From Candidatus Chryseobacterium colombiense (GTDB lineage: Bacteria > Bacteroidota > Bacteroidia > Flavobacteriales > Weeksellaceae), in NCBI GenBank assembly GCA_029203185.1, contig CP119310.1:2046001-2110000 (forward strand): a stretch of 64,000 nucleotides of DNA, written 5' to 3'. Numbering within the stretch: the stretch's first letter is position 1; every line of letters starts with the position of its first letter. A program made the translations under genes and the position numbers. Shown here in pieces: positions 1 through 9,074 of this stretch. The notes under the pieces are model-generated. The model made no database searches and had not been told where the DNA came from. It saw nothing but the letters and a program-made list of their open reading frames with translations.

Positions 1-984
1 TCCTAATGTAACTACAGAATTTCCCCTATGATAAGAAATATATGTATTATTTACTATCGGATCGCTCTGATTATTCATTGCATATATATTTCCACTGATA
101 AAAACATAACCTGCAGGAAGGTTGAATCCTCCCGATCCTATTAACTGGTACATATCCGCATTATCGCCAATTCTTCTATAGCTAGCTGTGATACTGTTTT
201 TTGCATAACTGGTATAACCTGTCAGAGGCTGCATATCACGATAACGCTGCGTAGAAGAAATATTCTGCACGGAAACAGAAGTATTTCCAAAAATTTCTTT
301 TTCAGGTTCTCTAAATCCGACGATGTTTACCGTCATCTGTGTCGATTTCAGAATATGAGCAGGAATAAATTTGAAGCTGAATACAGTATCTTTTAATACA
401 TCAACAATTCCCTTTCTCTCTACAAAAATAGTCCCCTGCGCGGTTTCAGGAATTTTAAAGACTACTGTAACCTCCTGTCTTTTATTACCCATGTTGGTTA
501 CTCTTGCTTTTATTTCTACAGAATCGTTGATGTTATTCTCATTCATGTAGATAAGAGGATTTTCAGCATTCAGTCTGAGAGCATTATTTTCCTGTACCTT
601 ATAAGTGAGTTTCTTTTTTACAATGAGTTCGTTTGCAGAATTGGTACAGCTAAATATAATTTCCTCTTCTCCAGATCCTGCATCATTGCTTACCAGTATC
701 TTTACGGGTAAAAATCTTTTTTCTCCAACATTCAGCTCTACTTTTATCTGATTTCCGGAAACACTTCTAAATCCTTTAGGAACATCAATATAAATATTCC
801 CGTTAAATTTTGAAGAAGTTTCATTTTTCACCAATACCACCAGATCTACAATATTGGGCTTATCTGCAGAAGATTCATTACGAATCTCCATGTCTATTCC
901 GGAATAGACCTGTGCCGAGGTAAATATAAAAGAAATTGATATCAAAAAAATAAGAACTATTTTTCTGAACAAATAATGAAACAT
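1..984 (-). CDS. Usher-like outer membrane protein, N-terminal part (truncated by window edge)
   Basis: I read this frame by hand; it is open from an ATG at 984 to the window edge, so only about 328 N-terminal residues are visible. A signal peptide (KIVLIFLISISFIF...SAQ) is followed by two beta-rich immunoglobulin-like segments, roughly residues 25-120 and 125-225. After about residue 250 come alternating hydrophobic/polar stretches (for example SITASYRR and GYVFISGNIYAM) that look like outer-membrane barrel hairpins. It starts 14 bases after the preceding subunit gene, so it is probably co-transcribed. From context I infer an assembly or usher-like pore for the fibre subunits encoded upstream, but no classical usher motif was verified. 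Alternatives are a large adhesin or a COG1470-like envelope protein. Confidence 0.6.
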   Translation of the reverse strand, partial: MFHYLFRKIVLIFLISISFIFTSAQVYSGIDMEIRNESSADKPNIVDLVVLVKNETSSKFNGNIYIDVPKGFRSVSGNQIKVELNVGEKRFLPVKILVSNDAGSGEEEIIFSCTNSANELIVKKKLTYKVQENNALRLNAENPLIYMNENNINDSVEIKARVTNMGNKRQEVTVVFKIPETAQGTIFVERKGIVDVLKDTVFSFKFIPAHILKSTQMTVNIVGFREPEKEIFGNTSVSVQNISSTQRYRDMQPLTGYTSYAKNSITASYRRIGDNADMYQLIGSGGFNLPAGYVFISGNIYAMNNQSDPIVNNTYISYHRGNSVVTLG

Positions 985-998
985 TGGGATTGGTTTTG

Positions 999-2021
999 TT
1001 ATTGAGGTATTATCTCATACTGAATTATAGTTGCATAGTCTTCCATCTTTGCCTGTACAAATCTATTATCATTGGCCGAGGTAGAATATTTGATATCATA
1101 ATATACATTAGCACTTTGTGTAGTTCCTCCTTTCGCCACCAATTGGGAAGAGGTACTTAATGAAATAGGAAATACACTTCCTGTATTTCCGGAAACGGGG
1201 TTTAGTACCATCTGCACTGCATCGAGAGGCAATGTATTCCCCGCCGCAGAAATGAACTGCCCCTGCATCGATTTCACTTTAACCTGATAATTGGTGTTAC
1301 TTTTTACAATGAGTGCACTTGGATAAGACACACTTACTCCGTTTATATAGTCCTGCATTGTTTTAAACTCCAATGTCCCATTGATTGCATCAGAGGCAAG
1401 TTTCAATGACATTTCAGTACTAGTCGGAGGTGTACCCGAAAGCTGTGCAATCTGTAGTTTAAAATAAATGACTGATTTACCAATCAGATTGTTGTACTGG
1501 TCATACGCTGCCATTTCAACAGGAACGGTAAATTCTGTCCAAGCAGGATAATTTCCAAGATAAGCGCCACCCGCAACAGTTAAACTGAATCCCATCTCCA
1601 TATAGAAAGGACCATTTGAGTTAGACGTATTCGAAAGAGGAGCATTAGAACTGGGTACCAAATATTTTTCAACGTTTTCTTGTAAAAAAACACTTGCAGG
1701 CATTCCAATCTGCTGAATAGTCGGAACCGGCCCAGGTGTTGCACTTCCTGTAGTAAAAACAGGCTGAAAAGAAACTTTATCTGCAGGAAAAGTATAAGTT
1801 CCGTTGGTAATTATTCCTTTTAACTGTGCTGAAAGTCTCCATTTAGGTTCGTCAATATTTCCATTACCATCAAATCTTACCGTGAAAGCATTTTGGCTCA
1901 TATTTCCATTGTAAGAATTAATTTGAAGAAAGCTATTATTCTCCCAAGGTTTAAAAGTTAATTTCCCCGCAAAACAATAAAACGAAACGAACAAGAATAT
2001 AATAAAGATTTTTTTAGTCAT
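999..2021 (-). CDS. Secreted two-part fimbrial subunit or tip-like protein
   Basis: 340 residues with a signal peptide (MTKKIFIIFLFVSFYCFAG) and a beta-rich body that appears to have two halves, about 20-200 and 200-340. The extreme C-terminus (YEIIPQ) resembles the ends of the two small subunits in the same operon (YTILAK, YTIISQ). This is reminiscent of the C-terminal strand with a near-terminal tyrosine that chaperones recognise in chaperone-usher pilins. Its start overlaps the end of the chaperone gene by 8 bases. Size and position before the usher-like gene suggest a minor or tip subunit. The family is not recognised by name; the role is inferred from the neighbours. Confidence 0.6.
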   Translation of the reverse strand: MTKKIFIIFLFVSFYCFAGKLTFKPWENNSFLQINSYNGNMSQNAFTVRFDGNGNIDEPKWRLSAQLKGIITNGTYTFPADKVSFQPVFTTGSATPGPVPTIQQIGMPASVFLQENVEKYLVPSSNAPLSNTSNSNGPFYMEMGFSLTVAGGAYLGNYPAWTEFTVPVEMAAYDQYNNLIGKSVIYFKLQIAQLSGTPPTSTEMSLKLASDAINGTLEFKTMQDYINGVSVSYPSALIVKSNTNYQVKVKSMQGQFISAAGNTLPLDAVQMVLNPVSGNTGSVFPISLSTSSQLVAKGGTTQSANVYYDIKYSTSANDNRFVQAKMEDYATIIQYEIIPQ

Positions 2022-2817
2022 AATTAAAGTTTAACTCTCCAACTTCCAAATTATTGGCATCGCCGTAGTCAATCATTACAGAGGCTGTATATTTTCCTTT
2101 CTCCAATTTTGTAGGCAGAACAATATCCATATCTCTTTTGTTTCCGGGCATCGTATAAAAAACAATATTATCCAGCGTTGTTTTTTTTCCGGTTTGTGTG
2201 TTTACTAAGTCAGTGTATACTCTCCCGTCTATCCATACATTTCCCTGGTTTTCAAAAAACAGAGAAAGTTTATTATTAGATTTATCATACACCAGATTCT
2301 GAATTTCAATTTTCTTGACATTGGCAGAAGAAAGTTTATGAAAAAGTTTAATTCCAGAACGGATGCTTACTTTTATATTGGCTCCTTTACTATCCACATC
2401 ATCTACGGGATTCATTTGACTTACATATAAAACCGCAGAATGAGCAGCCAACTTATCCGATAAAGTGTTTGGAACCGTTATAGTAACATCAATATCTTTC
2501 CTTTCTCCCGGAGCCAGTGTAAAATAAGAGTCTTCTTTTTTTACAGAAATCCAGTTGGCACAAGAAACAGGTAAAGTATTGGCAGGATACATCATATTTT
2601 CACCTTTACCATCATATTCCCAATCTCCTAAACTTACTGCCAAGTCCAATGAATTTTTCACACTTACATTAGTAATGGTAACCTGCTGTGTATTGCTACG
2701 TCCTAAATCTGACTCAAAATATAATCTGGGAGGAGAGACTGAAACACCGGTTTGTGCATTTATTTTACACAAAACTGAAACCATAAACAACAAAAAAGTT
2801 ACAACCCGTATTTTCAT
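2014..2817 (-). CDS. PapD-like periplasmic chaperone
   Basis: A longer frame begins at 2856, but ATG at 2817 gives a clean signal peptide (MKIRVVTFLLFMVSVLCKINAQ), so I choose that start (267 residues). The mature protein opens with VSVSPPRLYFESDLG followed by a TITNVS strand, then LAPGERKDIDVTI near residue 110. This is the layout of the N-terminal Ig-like domain of pilus chaperones (basic/proline first strand, then a PGE-type turn before a conserved strand). A second beta domain follows (about 160-267). It lies between the small subunits and the larger subunit, overlapping the latter by 8 bases. Function: probably holds unfolded subunits in the periplasm and delivers them to the outer-membrane usher-like protein. 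Confidence 0.65.
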   Translation of the reverse strand: MKIRVVTFLLFMVSVLCKINAQTGVSVSPPRLYFESDLGRSNTQQVTITNVSVKNSLDLAVSLGDWEYDGKGENMMYPANTLPVSCANWISVKKEDSYFTLAPGERKDIDVTITVPNTLSDKLAAHSAVLYVSQMNPVDDVDSKGANIKVSIRSGIKLFHKLSSANVKKIEIQNLVYDKSNNKLSLFFENQGNVWIDGRVYTDLVNTQTGKKTTLDNIVFYTMPGNKRDMDIVLPTKLEKGKYTASVMIDYGDANNLEVGELNFNYD

Positions 2818-2897
2818 TAAAATATTTTTTGTAATAATACAGAAAAAGTGCCACATTTCTCTGCAACACTTTCCCCTTCATATCCTAATTATATATT

Positions 2898-3425
2898 TTA
2901 TTTTGCAAGAATTGTATATGTTAGTGTAGTTGTATATGTTGTTGGCGTTTGACCAGCGATATAGTTATTAACATAAGTATCTGCACCTGCACCTGCATAA
3001 GTAACGTTAATATTTTTATTTACACCTCCTGTAGCAGAAGTAGCAATCACCTGATCGTTATTAGAAAGCGATACCGGTGTATAAGTAGCACCTGTAATTG
3101 AGTTATTTGCTCCGTTACTAGCTGTAATAGTAATCGTGTTTGAAGCGATATTTTTTGCTCCGTTTACCATGTTAGCATCTCCACCTTTTACTTTTACTTC
3201 AAATCCTCCTGTACTGTACACCGTTAAGTGATCTGCCTGAGTAGAAGAAACACCACCTGAATAATCAGCAGCAGTTGTATAGATTAAGTCTACAGCTTTT
3301 TGAGCCGGGTTTACTACAAGAGTCTGGATTGGCTTTAATTTAACGTTTAATGTAACTTGGTTAGTTTGAGCGTTTACTGTTGCGAATCCTAAAAAAGCGA
3401 AAGATGCTAAGATAAATTTTTTCAT
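2898..3425 (-). CDS. Fimbrillin-like major subunit, secreted
   Basis: 175 residues. The signal peptide is MKKFILASFAFLGFATVNAQ; the mature protein begins TNQVTLNVKLKPIQTLVV, a strongly alternating strand close to that of the neighbouring subunit (VRLNIKLYPIQTLSV). The rest is small, polar and beta-prone (many N, T, S, G) and ends TLTYTILAK. It has its own promoter element 50 bases upstream and is the first gene before the chaperone, the usual place for an abundant structural subunit. CFA/I-type pilins (alternate chaperone-usher) begin with a similar N-terminal strand, but no homology was computed. Alternative: a generic secreted beta-sandwich protein. Confidence 0.6.
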   Translation of the reverse strand: MKKFILASFAFLGFATVNAQTNQVTLNVKLKPIQTLVVNPAQKAVDLIYTTAADYSGGVSSTQADHLTVYSTGGFEVKVKGGDANMVNGAKNIASNTITITASNGANNSITGATYTPVSLSNNDQVIATSATGGVNKNINVTYAGAGADTYVNNYIAGQTPTTYTTTLTYTILAK

Positions 3426-3739
3426 TGTTGAATTATATTTTCTGTTTATTAATTATTCATTAAATTATCGAGTGCAAAAGTAGACGCAATAAATTAGAGT
3501 TATTTTGTAAAAAAAGACTTTAAACTTGTAATTTTAAACAAGTTTTAAAACCATATCTCACAAACTAAAATTGAGAATAAAACAGAATAAAAGAAAAAAT
3601 ACAACAATATTTATTAAGCATAAAATATTATATATATCAAATAATGTTGCAAAAATTTAAAAACGCTAAGAATACAATAAATGCAAAAACAGAAAAAATA
3701 TTATTTGGCACATAGTGAATTTTCGAAAAAAAGGAAATT
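3426..3739. other. Intergenic region between the two small subunit genes
   Basis: 314 bases, very AT-rich, with no credible reading frame on either strand. It holds the probable promoter of the downstream subunit gene (-7 element at 3475-3482). Nothing else was recognised; there is no strong hairpin to terminate the upstream small gene. Confidence 0.6.
3475..3482 (-). promoter_or_regulatory. Putative -7 promoter element TACTTTTG
   Basis: On the minus strand this reads TACTTTTG, matching the Bacteroidota -7 consensus TAnnTTTG. It lies about 50 bases upstream of the ATG of the major fimbrillin-like subunit. No convincing -33 TTG was seen at the usual distance, so the call rests on the -7 box and position only. 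Confidence 0.45.
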
Positions 3740-4168
3740 TTACTGAGAAATAATCGTATACACTAATGTGTGATATACATTATTTGAACCTAGATTAATT
3801 TTATTCACATCGCCTTCTGATAGAAAATCATTACTTATAGCAATTTTTTCATCAATTCCGCCTTTACGTTTATCAATAAAAGCATAGTCTTTATTATAAT
3901 TATTTTCTACTGCAAAAGTTTTTTTATCGGCATTGTAAATTTCTCTGTGCATTTTCACCTGAAAACCTGAAAGGCTTGATACTTTAATATATTTAGCATC
4001 AGATACTACAACAGAAGTTTTATTTTGTGCTAAAGTTTCAGAATTATTGCTCGGAACAGAAAGGGTTTGAATAGGATACAGCTTTATATTAAGTCTCACA
4101 CTCTCTTGTGCAAGGCATTTCAACGATGCAAATAGGAAAAACATTAATATAAAGTGTTTACAGTACAT
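3740..4168 (-). CDS. Fimbrillin-like minor subunit, secreted
   Basis: A frame opens at a TTG at 4177, but ATG at 4168 gives 142 residues with a good signal peptide (MYCKHFILMFFLFASLKCLAQ), so I use it. The mature start (VRLNIKLYPIQTLSV) and C-terminus (YTIISQ) match the pattern of the downstream major subunit, while the middle is different and more charged (for example NADKKTFAVENN). It is the first gene of the fibre-like group, separated from the next by 314 bases with an internal promoter. Probably a paralogous minor subunit or initiator. Confidence 0.55.
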   Translation of the reverse strand: MYCKHFILMFFLFASLKCLAQESVRLNIKLYPIQTLSVPSNNSETLAQNKTSVVVSDAKYIKVSSLSGFQVKMHREIYNADKKTFAVENNYNKDYAFIDKRKGGIDEKIAISNDFLSEGDVNKINLGSNNVYHTLVYTIISQ

Positions 4169-4398
4169 ATCCCGCAATTAGATTTTTCACCAATTAGATA
4201 CTTAGTAAAAATATGAAAAAATTTTGACTATTTCATATTTTAGGGATTTTTTTATTTATGTTTTTTACCCATGTTTTTTAAATTCCTCTTTAACACTCAT
4301 TTAGTTTATAAAAACACATTAAATAAGTTGACAATCTATTTTAAAACTTTATTATAATTTCTATAAAAAATATTAGCTTTACCATATTATTTATTTCT

Positions 4399-5637
4399 AT
4401 GATGAAAACACTTTTTAGTTTTTTACTCCTTCTATTATTACCTCTTATGTTGTATAGCCAAGAAAATCTGACTTCAGATGACTTGTTTGCTAAAGCCCGG
4501 AAAGCAGCTTTTGATGAAAAAGACTATCCTACTGCGATCAAACTTTCTCAGCAAGCTTTGGAAAAATCACCGGATTATACAGATATATCCATTTTTTTAG
4601 GAAGAGTATATACTTGGAGTGATGACCTACCTTCTGCAAGACTGGTTTTTGATAAACTCGACCAAAGAAATGTTAAGGATGAAGATTTTTTTATTGCCTA
4701 CGCTTCTCTTGAATACTGGAACAATCGATATGACAAAGCTATAAACATCCTCGACAAAGGCTTAAACTATCATCCTCAATCAGAAGCATTATGGCTTCTG
4801 AAAGCAAAAGTGTACAATAGCAATAATCAATATATTGAAGCTGAGAAGGCTACCTCATCAGTTTTGGGAATCAATCCTAAAAATACCGAAGCCAGAGCCC
4901 TTGCTAACAGAATTAAGGAATTAACTTCAAAAAACGCCTTAGGAATTACTTACAATTACTCTCATTTCGATAAACAGTTTGATAACGACTGGCATATTAT
5001 AGGAGTCAGCTACAAAAGAGCAACTTCCATAGGTTCTTTCATCATAAGAGGTAATTATGCCAATAAATTTGCACAAAACGGAACCCAGATTGAACTGGAG
5101 GCTTATCCAAGAATCTCAAAGACATTTTATCTTTACGCAGGAGCAGGGTATTCTAATGATGTAGGCATATTCCCAAAATACCGTACAGGGGTTTCACTGT
5201 ATGCAAATCTTCCGCACAGTTTTGAAGGAGAACTTGGATACCGACAGCTGTATTTCAGCAGTAATATCTGGATGTATACTGCTTCTATCGGAAAATATTA
5301 CAAAAACTTCTGGTTTAATCTTCGTACTTATATTTCTCCAGATAATAAAAATATCTCGCAATCCTATACAGGAACGATGCGTTATTATACGAAAGGAGCT
5401 TATGATTATTTTGGTTTCCAGATAGGAACAGGAATAAGCCCGGAAGAGAGCATTAATAACCTTCTGCAAAATGAGACCTACAAATTAAAAACCTTCAAGA
5501 TTGGCGGAGAATATAATTTTTCTATCAACAAATCAAACCTATTTTCGGTTTCAGCCACGTATTACAACCAGGAATACCGGCCAAACGAAAAAGGAAATCA
5601 ATTTGATATTAATCTAGGATATACCAAAACCTTTTAA
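4399..5637 (+). CDS. TPR plus beta-barrel outer membrane protein (YaiO family)
   Basis: 412 residues. Signal peptide (MMKTLFSFLLLLLLPLMLYSQ), then tetratricopeptide-like helices at about 25-175 (e.g. AIKLSQQALEKSPDY, GLNYHPQSEALWLLKAKVY). The C-terminal half (about 180-412) has alternating strands such as GITYNYSHFD and ends in KTF, typical of an outer-membrane barrel. This fits the YaiO family. A periplasmic TPR scaffold plus barrel is also the design of exopolysaccharide export porins such as PgaA. It converges with a glycosyltransferase gene, their stop codons overlapping inside one hairpin. I infer export or modification of the polysaccharide made by that neighbour; the biochemical function of the family is not established to my knowledge. 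Confidence 0.75.
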   Translation: MMKTLFSFLLLLLLPLMLYSQENLTSDDLFAKARKAAFDEKDYPTAIKLSQQALEKSPDYTDISIFLGRVYTWSDDLPSARLVFDKLDQRNVKDEDFFIAYASLEYWNNRYDKAINILDKGLNYHPQSEALWLLKAKVYNSNNQYIEAEKATSSVLGINPKNTEARALANRIKELTSKNALGITYNYSHFDKQFDNDWHIIGVSYKRATSIGSFIIRGNYANKFAQNGTQIELEAYPRISKTFYLYAGAGYSNDVGIFPKYRTGVSLYANLPHSFEGELGYRQLYFSSNIWMYTASIGKYYKNFWFNLRTYISPDNKNISQSYTGTMRYYTKGAYDYFGFQIGTGISPEESINNLLQNETYKLKTFKIGGEYNFSINKSNLFSVSATYYNQEYRPNEKGNQFDINLGYTKTF

Positions 5638-5655
5638 GGTTTTGGTATTTTTTTA
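5621..5655 (+). terminator. Terminator hairpin holding both convergent stop codons
   Basis: Perfect inverted repeat: arm 5621-5633 (ATACCAAAACCTT) and arm 5636-5648 (AAGGTTTTGGTAT), then a run of T on the plus strand to 5655. The TAA of the plus-strand gene (5635-5637) and the TAA of the minus-strand gene (complement of 5634-5636) lie in the loop. It should stop the plus-strand transcript; the minus side lacks a T tract. Confidence 0.75.
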
Positions 5656-8600
5656 TTCATAAAGTTGGCTACTACAGAATCAGGTAATAGTTTTCCTGAG
5701 GAGTAAAACTTATTATTTTTCGTTTTAAATTCATCAAAACGTCTTTTCATATCGTTTTTAACCGATTCATCATTTAGTACATCTTCATCAAGATTAGACT
5801 GTAATATAAAAAGGCGATTGTCTACAAAGTGATATTTGCGGTATACATAATCAATAAGCTGATTTTTACTTTCCATTAAAGGAGTTCCCTCGTTTTCATT
5901 TTCATCATCATTAGTCAGCCCTTTTCCGATCCATGCTACAGAAGACGGAGTATGCAGTTTATAATTTGTTCTATAATATGCCAGAATAGACGGAGCTAAA
6001 TCGAAATGAGTTACTCGTTTCTTAAAACGTTTCGCTTCTTTTAATAAAGGAGAATAGATAATCAAAGGAACATGATACCTGTCGATCTTGGTTTCAAAAG
6101 GAATCTCCGGCATGCTGTGATCTCCTGTAACCACAAAAATTGTATTATTAAAATCCGGCCGTTTTTTGTAGTTTTCAAAGAATTTCTGCAAAGCATCATT
6201 CAGATTGAGAACAGAAACCAGCTGCTTTCTATTTTCCAACGCCCACTTTTTCTGTGATGCCGACATCTGTCCTGACTGCAGTTTTTTGTCAAACACTGAT
6301 TCGTAATATTTTGAATTGTTAATTAAAAACGGATTATGGGTAGACAATGTAAGAAGCATATTAAAGTATGGCTGATTCCGTACTTTCTGCACTTCAAGCA
6401 TTTTTCCAAAAACCGCCTGATCTTCATATCCCCAGCTTTCACCGTTATTTTGAGGCAATTTACGATAAGGAGCTTTAAAAGATTGCTGATCTATAATATG
6501 ATCTACTTTACTATATTCTAAAAACTCTCTCATCCGGTCAAACGAAGAATTACCCCCGTAGTAAAATCCGGTTTCAAATCCGTTTTTTTTCAGAATGTTG
6601 AATAAGTTGAAATTGTCAGGAGTTTTCTCGATTTCCAGAAATCCGTTTTTTCCAAAAGGCAAAGAGCCAGTAAGTGTGGGAATTGCAGCAAATGTTCTTC
6701 CTGAAGAGCTCAAGTTAAATTCCCAATACAAACTTTTATTTGCCAAAGAGTCGATAAAAGGAGTAAAGTTTCCAATATATCCATTGGGTGAACTATACGC
6801 ATGGCCAAGTCCTTCTACAGTGATGAAAACCAAATTCGGAGGAGTCTGCGACTGGTTTAAATAGGCTCCGAAAAAATCTTTTGTCTTTTCTTTCCTCCAG
6901 AAAGGAAATGCCTGGTCCAGCATTTCAGGATCTGCAGCCAATGTTTCCGGGCCATTTAAAATATCGGATATTTCCGGATGATCACTGATAAAATTATCGG
7001 TATTTGAAATAAAGAAATATGCCCATTTGCTCTGTCCTGCCTTTTGTTCAAATTCATTTTCATTTTTTGCTTCTAAAGAGAACAACGTATCTTTAGGAAT
7101 AAAAAATGCAGATAATCCGATCACCAAAGTGATTGCCCCAATATAAAATGATTTAAAACTTGATTTGGCCGCAAACCAGAAAGGAATGAATGCGCCTACT
7201 ATTAAAAGGCACATTAATGCTATATTTTCAGTATTCAGCATTCCGCTCGCCTCAAGAATCTGCTTCATTTCATCTTTACTATAATACAATACATCTGCAC
7301 CTAATATATTATGAGATTCGAAAAAGTATAAAAACAATATATACTGAGCAACTATAATCACCGTAAACAATGTCATGGCCAACATTTTTGCCCATTTCTC
7401 TTTTATGAAGTTCAGGGTCAGATACAAAATCCCCATGCCGAAAATAATCTGGAATACAAATATTAAGTTATTTACGAAAAGACTTTTTATTAATAAAGAA
7501 TCATCAAAATCTTTGAAATTATAGCGATACCACGCCCATTCTATCAATATTCCTAATGTAAATAAAAATAAGAATACCATAGCGAAAACACCCCATTGTC
7601 TAAGACCTAGTTTAAATATAGCAAGAACACGCTTCTTCCAGGGTAAATTTTTATCTTCCTGGCTAAAGCCCTGCCTCGTCATTTCGCCCCAGGCATGTGA
7701 TTTTTTAAAATAATCTATAAATCCTTTTACTCCTGCTTTTACCACGACCGGATGAAAATAAAAAGGTTCTATCACAGCCGTAAAAATTAAGGTAAGAAAA
7801 TCCTTTCTTTTCGTATATACCTGCCTGCTTATAAGATCTACCAGAATGGCATAGATAGAATAAAGAATCCCGGTGGAGATTACTAATGCAAAAAGTACCA
7901 AAAAGAATGGCCAGTTAACTATTCCCAGAATTAAAAAAATAAAGAATATGATAATTCCCGAAAATTCTACCAAAGGACCTAGAAATTCAAAAAAGAACCA
8001 ATATGGAAGACTTATCATACCCAATTTACCGTAATTAGGATTGAACATAAGTTTTCTATGTTTCCAAAGGGTCTCCATAGTACCACGCATCCAACGGTTT
8101 CGCTGTTTTTTCAGAATATCTTTTGTTTCCGGTACTTCCGTCCAGCACAAAGGATCTGGGATATTCACGACTTCATAGGGCTCATTTTTTTCTTCCATGT
8201 ACCTTCTCATTCGTACCACCAGTTCCATATCTTCTCCTACGGTATTTCTGTCATATCCTCCGCAGGCCAAGACTATACTCCTATCAAACGCTCCGAAAGC
8301 TCCTGAGATCAGAATTAATCCGGATGCTCTGGACCACGCCATTCGCCCTAATACAAATGCTCTTATGTATTCTAATGCCTGACTTCTTCCCAGCCAGGTT
8401 TTAGGTATATTTACATCGGTAACCTTACCGTTTTCTATTTTACAGTTGTTTGCCAATCGGATTACTCCTCCACAGGCAATTACTTTTTTATCAGTCTGCT
8501 CCAAGAATGGTTTTGCCAGCCTCAGAACCGCATCCTGCTCAAGAATACAGTCAACATCTATACATACAATATATTCTCCGGAAGAAATATTGACTCCAAC

Positions 8601-9074
8601 ATTCAAAGCATCAGCTTTTCCTCCGTTTTCTTTGTCTACAACGATAAGTTTTTTAAAAGCTGGATTTTTACTTTTATAAATTCCACGTATCGGTTTGGTT
8701 TCGATATCTCCCTGTACAAAAAATGAAACGGATTCCAGCTCATATGCCTGAATCAGTTTTTCCATAGAATCATCTTTGCTCCCGTCGTTGACAATAATTA
8801 TTTCCAGATTATAATAATAGAGCGATAACAGAGATCTCACATTATCTACAATGGTCATCCCTTCATTGTATGCAGGCGCAATAAGACTGAAAACAGGAGC
8901 ATTGGGATTGGCAGCAATGATACTGTAATCTGTAAAAGTGTTTTCGTTTTTATACCGAACCACCGCTCCGAGGGCATAAATTCCTATCCATGCATAGATG
9001 AGAAAAACAGCAGCCGAATAGAGTAAAAACAGCCAAATAACAATCTCATAAATAATATGGGAGAATTCTATCAT
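5634..9074 (-). CDS. Membrane glycosyltransferase family 2 fused to a sulfatase/LtaS-like domain
   Basis: 1146 residues. TM segment at about 8-33; GT2 domain at about 55-330 with VNDGSKDD, the DxD-type CIDVDC, GEDMEL and the processive-synthase motif QRNRW; TM segments at about 345-430 as in PgaC/BcsA-type synthases; further TM segments at 500-680. A C-terminal alkaline-phosphatase-superfamily domain (about 745-1040) shows FITVEGLG, SSGRTFAAIPT, LSTHNPF and VTGDHS, as in LtaS/phosphoethanolamine transferases. It probably polymerises a glycan and adds or hydrolyses a phospho- or sulfo-group. The fusion is unusual. It starts with a 4-base overlap after the HEAT-repeat gene. Donor sugar and decorated group are unknown. 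Confidence 0.8.
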   Translation of the reverse strand: MIEFSHIIYEIVIWLFLLYSAAVFLIYAWIGIYALGAVVRYKNENTFTDYSIIAANPNAPVFSLIAPAYNEGMTIVDNVRSLLSLYYYNLEIIIVNDGSKDDSMEKLIQAYELESVSFFVQGDIETKPIRGIYKSKNPAFKKLIVVDKENGGKADALNVGVNISSGEYIVCIDVDCILEQDAVLRLAKPFLEQTDKKVIACGGVIRLANNCKIENGKVTDVNIPKTWLGRSQALEYIRAFVLGRMAWSRASGLILISGAFGAFDRSIVLACGGYDRNTVGEDMELVVRMRRYMEEKNEPYEVVNIPDPLCWTEVPETKDILKKQRNRWMRGTMETLWKHRKLMFNPNYGKLGMISLPYWFFFEFLGPLVEFSGIIIFFIFLILGIVNWPFFLVLFALVISTGILYSIYAILVDLISRQVYTKRKDFLTLIFTAVIEPFYFHPVVVKAGVKGFIDYFKKSHAWGEMTRQGFSQEDKNLPWKKRVLAIFKLGLRQWGVFAMVFLFLFTLGILIEWAWYRYNFKDFDDSLLIKSLFVNNLIFVFQIIFGMGILYLTLNFIKEKWAKMLAMTLFTVIIVAQYILFLYFFESHNILGADVLYYSKDEMKQILEASGMLNTENIALMCLLIVGAFIPFWFAAKSSFKSFYIGAITLVIGLSAFFIPKDTLFSLEAKNENEFEQKAGQSKWAYFFISNTDNFISDHPEISDILNGPETLAADPEMLDQAFPFWRKEKTKDFFGAYLNQSQTPPNLVFITVEGLGHAYSSPNGYIGNFTPFIDSLANKSLYWEFNLSSSGRTFAAIPTLTGSLPFGKNGFLEIEKTPDNFNLFNILKKNGFETGFYYGGNSSFDRMREFLEYSKVDHIIDQQSFKAPYRKLPQNNGESWGYEDQAVFGKMLEVQKVRNQPYFNMLLTLSTHNPFLINNSKYYESVFDKKLQSGQMSASQKKWALENRKQLVSVLNLNDALQKFFENYKKRPDFNNTIFVVTGDHSMPEIPFETKIDRYHVPLIIYSPLLKEAKRFKKRVTHFDLAPSILAYYRTNYKLHTPSSVAWIGKGLTNDDENENEGTPLMESKNQLIDYVYRKYHFVDNRLFILQSNLDEDVLNDESVKNDMKRRFDEFKTKNNKFYSSGKLLPDSVVANFMNKKIPKP

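Noticed and set aside
2555..2929. 124-codon plus-strand frame across the chaperone gene
   Set aside because: Antisense to a recognised chaperone and signal peptide; no family features.
8058..8679. Several plus-strand frames of 60-93 codons inside the glycosyltransferase gene
   Set aside because: They lie antisense to a strongly supported GT2 domain and look like codon-bias shadows.
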